Source: Penicillus capitatus
Taxonomy: Eukaryota > Chlorophyta
Assembly (NCBI GenBank): GCA_965649825.1
Contig: OZ287699.1
Coordinates: 1-64,000 of the forward strand
Direction of reading: 5' to 3'
Length of the DNA stretch: 64,000 nt
Under the pieces are notes generated by a model that did not search any database, was not told where the DNA came from, and saw nothing but the letters and a program-made list of their open reading frames with translations. This document shows, in pieces, positions 57,692 to 64,000 of the stretch. The first letter of the stretch is position 1, and the number at the start of each line of letters is the position of its first letter. The translations under genes were made by a program, and so were the position numbers.

Positions 57692-58379
57692 TTAGAAGAC
57701 AATGAGCTGAAGGCCAAGCAGCAATGAAAGTGTTGCGATCATTGTATGCCATCGATGCAAATGCCATAAAAATCTCGTAAAGGCGACGTAACGATTGAGA
57801 CCATCCGTTTGACGTCGCATCCAAACCAGCGGAATCTCCCAGAAGAGATCCCAACAGAAGATTCCAATCGCGGCAGTAAACACTTCCAGAGATCATACAA
57901 TTCGCATCGCTCTTACTCCAATCTCCTGCGAGTCCATCTGATGACGGTTGTTGTTATGTGAGAAGATGATAGCGTCATCGTGATCTGTCGGAACATTATT
58001 ACAGGAAGGATGACAAGAGAGAGGTTGACAATGACATGTGTGATGGAGAGAACAATGACAAGGTCGGCAGTCGAATTCAATGGGACAGGAGCAGAAATGG
58101 CCGAAAGAAATGAAGAATTTGGATCATTGGATCTCTCTGCAGTGAGCAGCTTCTTCGGCGATTCCGTTTCTCTCTGCGAGCCTATGAACAGGGACGCGTA
58201 GAAAAACTGTTAGGGCGCATGCACCGTATGCGCTTTTGAGAGTCGGATTGGCGTGAGACGACGAAAACAGAGAGAATACTGTTCACGACCGTTCGCATTT
58301 CCTCGACGAAGAGTTTCTTGACGGGACCAGAATCGAGGCGAAACGTCCTAACCGTTGGTGGACAATCAAACTTGAGCAT
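57692..58379 (-). CDS. Small multi-pass membrane protein
   Basis: Exon 1 from ATG 58379 has MLKFDCPPTVRTFRLDSGPV and ends in NSILSVF; a GTCGTC...AACAG intron joins FFYASLFIGSQRET to make one TM helix. The next helix is ADLVIVLSITHVIVNLSLVI. A last exon has FTAAIGIFCWDLFWEIPLVW and ATLSLLLGLQLIVF before a stop at about 57692. Four hydrophobic helices in about 200 residues. The layout recalls small TMEM proteins, but no family is recognised. Joins of the middle exon (around 57930) are uncertain. Confidence 0.45.
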
Positions 58380-58565
58380 TCAGTCTGTGCAGGAGTCGGT
58401 CGAGTGAAGCCACAGCCCACGGCATGGAGTAAAGGTCGGAGTCAGGAACAGTTCTCCTGAAGGAAACGGGTCCCGCGATTCTCGTGGCCTTGTCGACTGT
58501 CTTGGTATGACGATGACGTAAGGCGTGCATTCCTGCTCGGCACCACGTATCTGCTTCCGCGCGAT

Positions 58566-59105
58566 ATGCTCCTTCCGTTTTTGAAAGCGGACAAGGAACA
58601 AAATTCGACGCGGTTGTTTAGCAAAACACATTCATATATTGTCGTCGATGGCGTTGTCACTCATATTCTCGACATGAGCGCGTTGCCGCCAGCGGACCCC
58701 GTCGAAGACGCTTTCGTACGATTTTGCATTTCAGACAAGCTGCCGTGCTTTCATTGCTGGAATGCTTCTACGATAGAAGAGTGCAATACGGTCATGAATT
58801 TGGAACGCGTCCACGGAAAGCGGTTATCGAGACATATTTGGATTTCGATGGGTAATAAAAACGATCGAGCAAAGTCGCACTTCGAAACGGCGGCTTGGAC
58901 AGTGAAAGCGACAGTATTGAACAGATGTGCAGCGTGGTGGCATCACGCTCGTTTGCTTTCTGTAGCAGACCGTCTGGAGTCCACCATGGATGGATTTCAC
59001 AAGAGATCACTTCTTTTGCGTCTGACACGACTTAAAGCGTTGTCGAATGAGAAACGACAATTCGAAAAGAAGACGAATGTTGTGAAGATAGACACACTCC
59101 TGTGA
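58566..59105 (+). CDS. Hypothetical 179-residue protein, single exon
   Basis: An uninterrupted frame with coding-like composition: an N-terminus MLLPFLKADKEQNSTRLFS, a middle segment AFVRFCISDKLPCFHCWNAS with three Cys and His, and a helical C-terminal part (FHKRSLLLRLTRLKALSNEK). No intron, unlike most genes here. No domain recognised. A shorter minus-strand frame overlaps. Confidence 0.45.
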   Translation: MLLPFLKADKEQNSTRLFSKTHSYIVVDGVVTHILDMSALPPADPVEDAFVRFCISDKLPCFHCWNASTIEECNTVMNLERVHGKRLSRHIWISMGNKNDRAKSHFETAAWTVKATVLNRCAAWWHHARLLSVADRLESTMDGFHKRSLLLRLTRLKALSNEKRQFEKKTNVVKIDTLL

Positions 59106-60081
59106 TCTTCAGCATTGGAAGTACAGTTGGCCACCCGTACGACTGCTCGTGTATTGCACGTTCATCGATATGGCTTCTGGATTGTTGTGTACGACACGTG
59201 CCGTGGAGTGACTCTCTCTCTCTCTCTCGCTTTCTTGTCATTATACTGTGGGTAGGGGTTGCCTCGCTTCCGATATCATGAAATCCTTGAATGCATCCGG
59301 GCGGTTCAGACGATCGACATCGATGCGTTTCGCACTCTTGCAGCATGTAAGAGAAGACGGCCGCCGTGTCCATTTCGTCAGACACAATCGAATTCGGAGC
59401 ACTGTCTCCATAGACTGTATTGTCTCGGTATGAAAAATCTGGGAACTGTACTTGCTACATGCTCTTCCCGACACCACATCTCAACACTCCGACACCGCGG
59501 CGTGAAGGATCATTTGCGACTGTGCTGTCAGATAACTCTCATTCGCCAAAGAAGTCTGCGTCCGTGCGAACTGTTTCCTTCCTATCTCTGCCACCGAGCC
59601 GCTCGCGGATCCGTGTTGTTCACGATTCCGCGAGCTACTGCTGCGCTATCTGGCTGTACAGGCGCTGTACTGGATAAGCGGTTGGTGCCCTGGCCTGCAT
59701 TCATAGCAACCAATGTACTCTTCTGGCCGACGAAGCTCGCAAAGCGGTTCTTTCTTCACGGACATGCACAATTAAACTGTCACCAGATATTCGAAGGGAC
59801 GGGTCTCTTTTCGCGTCGTCGTGGTGAGCAAACAGGTACCCTGTCTTGAGCATGTGCCTTCGTTCAGGACACTATGTCTCTATAGGATACCTCTATTTGC
59901 TGCCTCGTTGTCTGGGGAGTAAGGAGTCAGAGTTGACGGTTGCACCTTCTGCACCTAAATCCATCGTGTACTGCTCCTCCGTCTTCTCCTCTCATTCGGA
60001 GTTCGTCTCACGACACGCGTTTCCCCAAATCCTTTCCCTCGACCCAAGCCTCGGAAGACTCGGAAGGTAGTCCTACGCCTC
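59106..60081. other. Interval with unassigned frames and a CT repeat
   Basis: Includes a (CT)n run at about 59211-59230. A 196-codon plus-strand frame (59259-59849) and overlapping frames in the other two registers are all partly coding-like (for example SHSPKKSASVRTVSFLSLPP), so one or more plus-strand exons may be present, but no model or family could be settled. Confidence 0.35.
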
Positions 60082-61833
60082 ATGGGTTCTGCAGTTTCCG
60101 TACCTCCACAATTAGCCATATATCAAGCGGCCTGTGCTGACCGGCTCGATGACATAAAAGTACATCCCGAACTCAGATGACGACGGAGCTCTTTAACAAC
60201 GCCCCTGGTCGCAGAATGCTTTTTTGGACGAGTTTGGAGAACAGACTCCTGCTCGATGCCTTGATTGGGAAGATGAGCAAGGATACACGGCTCTCTCGAT
60301 CGCCGCCCGAGAAGGGCGCGCTGCTTGCGTAAGACTGGTACGTGTTTCTTATCCTTGTACGTTAGAGTGCCGTTATGCTCTCTGACAACGTCATACCGAG
60401 ACAACACTGGCCCTGTGCTCAGTTGCTTGAACTCGGAGCAAATTGTCGACACTCCAGTCGGCGACATGGAAGAGGGACAGCATTGCATGTAGCTCTGGGA
60501 AGCCCGACTCTCTGCGTTTCAGTCATAGACTGCCTCCTCCTAAACGGTAAGATCACACCGTACGCGATTCCCCCACAGATGCCCCACATGGCTTGGCAGG
60601 TGCAAATCCGTTTGAAGAGAATGCTCAACGTGTGACGCCGTGGGAGATGGCGGCGGCCAAAGGAGAGCCGAACATCCTCAGAAAGTTTGAAAAACAGAAA
60701 GCCTTTTTTGCGCATCAGCTTCGCGTCAAGATTCATGGAGACACCGCCCAAGATCGACGAAGATGGGTTTGTGTCCTTCCACGATACACCTATCGCTCCT
60801 CCGGCGTATCGTATCAAACCTTAGCATCGACGTCGCTTTACGTTTTTGACTCCATCCAGTCAACAGCTCCTGGAATCAAGATGAACTTGAGATGCATAAA
60901 GAAACCCACCATCCGCCGAACAGCATCAACCGTCAAAGTCTATCTGGTCCGTATCGCCGCCATTCTCGGCAGCTTATGATGTCGACTGCTCGTGTGTCAC
61001 ACAGTGTCCTGTCAGCAACACACATCCTTCGTATCGAGCTGCCGAGTTGGAGTTCGTTTTTGATATGAGCTCTGACCATCAGCTTCTGTTGAATCACTTC
61101 CTCAAAATCCTCCACAAAAACATGAACATTCCATCAGCTTGGCGGCGAGGTAAGGATGCTGTGCCTACATGCATTGCACCTGAGTGTCCATCCTGCTAGA
61201 CGACATGGTTCCAGATGTCGGTATGGATTCGGCAAGTGATATTTGCGTGCTCAGAGAGGAACGCAGAGAAGGAGCAGCACGCAGCGAACGTATGCAGCAC
61301 TCTGCTGCCACGGCTTCAAGATCAAAGTCATCGTCGTGGTCCGATTCAAGGTCTGTCTTCGTACCCATCTCCTCGCAGCCGATCTCTGAGAGATGTATGG
61401 CGGGTGGCAAAGGTCATTCCACATTGGTCCACTGACTCCGTGGGATACCACACCAGTGATCCGACACAAATCACTGCGCCGATCTGTATCCGGTCCGCTT
61501 TCACTCGAGAGCACTGAGAAGCGTAAGGCGGACGCCATCGAACTGCAAGATAGAGCCTTGAAGGCGAGATCGCATCCAAGGGACAATGGACATGGCAACA
61601 GTGGACGTTGCGTGATTTGTCTTGAGAGACCTCAAGAAGCGGGTTTCGTCCACGGCTCCAGGTGACCCCTACTGCCTGAAAACAAACAGACAGTGTTCAC
61701 CATGACTGTGTATGTACGTAGCATACATCGTTGTGTATGTCGACAATGTGTGCGTCATTTTGAAGGACAGGGCAAAGAGAAATGTCCCATTTGTCGTAGA
61801 GCGATCGAACACGTTGTTACCGATTTTTACTGA
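60082..61833 (+). CDS. Ankyrin/PH-like/RING protein (family member 4)
   Basis: MGSAVSVPPQLAIYQAACAD starts the protein (myristoylation-type). Exons follow with CLDWEDEQGYTALSIAAREG, LLLELGANCRHSSRRHGRGT then ALHVAL, and GANPFEENAQRVTPWEMAAA (ankyrin repeats), then the PH-like start RRWVCVLPRYTYRSS. The C-terminal RING is GRCVICLERPQEAGFVHGSR, an intron, then IHRCVCRQCVRHFEGQGKEK and CPICRRAIEHVVTDFY, stop TGA 61831-61833. A Ser/Arg-rich linker lies between PH and RING. Middle exon joins (60790-61200) are only approximate. Likely E3 ligase activity, as for members 2 and 3. Confidence 0.82.
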
Positions 61834-62871
61834 TACCTGACAGACATTCTTTCTGTCGTGGACAGTCGTCAGTCAGTGGGTGATATTCTTGGATTCTCTG
61901 AACGATCGTTTCTTAGAAAGAAGGATTCAAACTAATTTTTTTGTGTCATGACTTTTCTGACATGCAGAGGGTACGTGGCAGGTGAACATGGTCTGTACAT
62001 GACAGCAATCTGCCACCCACATTCCTCGCTGTTTCCAAGTTCTATACGGTTAGCATTTCACACGTCTTTTCTGACACCTTAGTCTTTCAGCACTGACCGC
62101 ATCCGAGCGTTCAAAATCATCCAATGGGTTTGGTTTCCACTGATCGTTCAGGATGAGCACAGCTGGGAGCAGCACATTGGGCCTGTCTGCCTTGCGGCAG
62201 GCCAGATGTGCCATATCCGGTCCCTGTGTCCGGGGTATTCTAGGAAGATCACTTTGTGGACTCTATTGATGATGTTATCGTTGTCGTCGTTGTGAAGACT
62301 GTCTTATCATTTGATTCGGATCGAATACCTTGTAACAGATCCTTGTTCTCTGGATCCAATACATCTGCGTCACCGTTTCGGCTCGAGATCGCTTTTTAAA
62401 TAGCAGGCAAACAGACAACACATGGGATCAGTTAAGGAGATTGGGTCCGGAGAAGGCAGATTTCAGAGCAGAAAATAGCAAAGGAAACAGAAACCTAAGA
62501 TGGACGGACGCCAAGATGCACGGATGATAACGAATCAGACTGCAGAAACACATCCACCGAGAATCAGCTTTATTGCTGCTAACTAGGACTATTCGGTAAC
62601 GCTTGTTTGCATGTGTACTGCAAGGTGTTCCAACATTTCTGCCATGGATCGGCACAAACAAAAAGAGAAGGCATCATCCATCTTTCTTGCTTAGCTGGAT
62701 CTTGACGAGTTGCTGGAAGGGAAATCGTTCAAATGTGTGTGTGGTCTTGTGTTGTATCTGGTTGGATGGACGACACAGTAAAAAGAAACATGCACGTCTT
62801 TTTTAAAGGCGATGTGGAGTGAAGGGTCTCTCCTTGAGGGAGAACCCGTTCCAATGAAATATTGTTAGACC
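61834..62871. other. Intergenic between two convergent family members
   Basis: The 3' flanks of members 4 and 5. Only short random frames. A GC-rich hairpin-like stretch lies near 62187-62250 (ctgccttgcggcag and a tccggtccctgtgtccgg), which I cannot assign to any RNA family. Confidence 0.4.
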
Positions 62872-64000
62872 TCACACAGTCTCGGAGCAACAGTCACAGG
62901 GGTCTGTGTTGTTGTGTTCGCTCTTGTCTGTTTGTTCAACGATCTCTGCTTTTAATACATCGGAATCTATCGAGGGCGCACTGGACAAAGAAAATGAAGA
63001 CATCTCCTGCCTAGCCGAAAACAAAACGGATGCCGAATCCCGTATTCGTCGATTCTCTTTCCAGATGTCTGAAAGACAGAACACACGACATCAGATGGGA
63101 CGGCAGTCCATAGGGGAGGGAGTCGTTACTTCTTATGCAGGCACTGGTGCTCAAGCCGTCTTCGATGTTGATGATTTTCACCAGACGCAAACACGTGTCG
63201 TCAGTTGAAGTAAAAGACAAGCATAGATCAAACAATGATGATCCGGCCGATTTATTAGTCACGGCCCAATTCGACGTCAAAACTGAATCGATTGGAAGTA
63301 TCTGCAACAGACAGACATGGCATAGGTGTGAGAGAGATGTCATTGGAATCGGCAGGTCGGTGAGTAGGTACCAATCGCACACTGCTTCCGTTTGGATCCT
63401 GCTGGAGTTCGGCTTTGGCTTCGTAGAGGTCCATCTCCAGCACTGGTTCATCGTGACCGGATTCATAGATGTGCATCGTTTTGCTGATGCGGCGAAGGTC
63501 CTGCAGTCGATCACAGCACGCGTAACGCGGAGCAATGAACACCAGATAGTCTTTCTCCAATCCAATTGTTTCCTCAGTTCCCTGTAGATGCACAGCAACA
63601 ACGCAGTGCGTTACTTCCTACTGAGAGGGCAGTGCAGATGCGCGTTACTTGAATTGTCAGGCTTCCTTTCAGCACCTCCTGGAAGAGTAGCTCTTCAGTC
63701 GTCATCAAACTACGATCACCACCACTGAGATCAGCCGCGGTAACGCGATTGCTATTCTCCACAAGAGGATTCGAATCTAGAATCGATCGGGCATCGCAAC
63801 ACAGAGCAGGCCGCCAAGGGCTTACGGTATTTGAGAAGAAGTTGTATGATTTCATTTGGCAGTTGGTTTGCGATGGCAAGATGCAAAGCAGTTCCTTTAT
63901 TCTTCTGTCTGTTTGTATGATACACATTCGCGCCATGTCGTAGCAACTGATGACACAGCACAGATCGATCCGGTAGGCCTTTTGAAAGAAGAAGGGTACC
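62872..64000 (-). CDS. Ankyrin/PH-like protein (family member 5), partial at window edge
   Basis: The gene runs off the right edge, so its N-terminus is missing. From the edge: VLCHQLLRHGANVYHTNRQK, NKGTALHLAIANQLPNEIIQ and the next ankyrin exon (VENSNRVTAADLSGGDRSLM). The PH-like part is KDYLVFIAPRYACCDRLQDL, SKTMHIYESGHDEPVLEMDL. A further module has FTSTDDTCLRLVKIINIEDG, and the tail is DIWKENRRIRDSASVLFSAR ending ...DPCDCCSETV at 62872. As in member 1, there is no RING finger. Confidence 0.75.

Noticed and set aside
62187-62250. Structured non-coding RNA
   Set aside because: Some self-complementarity is visible, but it does not match tRNA, 5S, SRP, U1 or U6 features I know, and there is no promoter or terminator signal.
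1-64000. Telomere repeats (TTAGGG/TTTAGGG) or transposable elements
   Set aside because: I saw no telomere-type runs, long terminal repeats, terminal inverted repeats or reverse-transcriptase or transposase motifs.

Overview
This window is nuclear DNA from an intron-rich, compact eukaryotic genome, most likely a unicellular protist. Most genes are interrupted by very short introns (about 37-60 nt, a few to 150 nt), many intergenic gaps are only tens of bases, and genes lie on both strands. Recognisable products are eukaryotic: RPA1, a DDX52/Rok1 helicase, a UCH deubiquitinase, KEOPS Pcc1, TIM44, NDUFAF7, NOMO, NFRKB, STIMATE/TMEM110 and CEP135. CEP135 implies that the organism builds centrioles or basal bodies. 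I cannot name the species. All exon/intron models below were read by eye from frame continuity, conserved family motifs and GT/GC...AG borders; none is backed by transcripts.

Layout. (1) 1-5934: a GC-rich nested tandem array, seven units of 678-1357 bp, each holding a variable number (2-11) of 56-bp minisatellite copies. The array runs off the left edge and looks like satellite or subtelomeric DNA. (2) 5982-18400: housekeeping genes. The first is an RPA1-like gene whose frame continues, through consistently phased introns, into a C-terminus that looks like CtIP/Sae2/Com1. An EamA transporter, a cytosolic sulfotransferase, a DDX52-type helicase and a UCHL3-type ubiquitin hydrolase follow. (3) 19335-30856: a large secreted or membrane right-handed beta-helix protein, Pcc1 and a long CEP135-like coiled-coil gene. 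(4) 31236-34574: a basic nuclear protein ending in RAMA-like and Cys-rich segments, two weak ORFs and a small TPR protein. (5) 35208-48702: an ankyrin/PH gene, NDUFAF7, two STIMATE paralogs flanking TIM44, an NFRKB N-terminal homolog, a patatin-like lipase and an N-myristoylation-type protein kinase. (6) 49188-64000: three ankyrin/PH-like/RING genes and one ankyrin/PH gene cut by the window edge, interleaved with NOMO and a small membrane protein.

Two themes link the genes. First, five members of one ankyrin/PH-like family lie within 29 kb; the four whose N-terminus is visible begin MGxx, as does the nearby kinase, suggesting lipid-anchored signalling or ubiquitin-ligase proteins at membranes. 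Second, at least six introns in six different genes need GC-AG borders to restore the family sequence, so GC donors seem common here.
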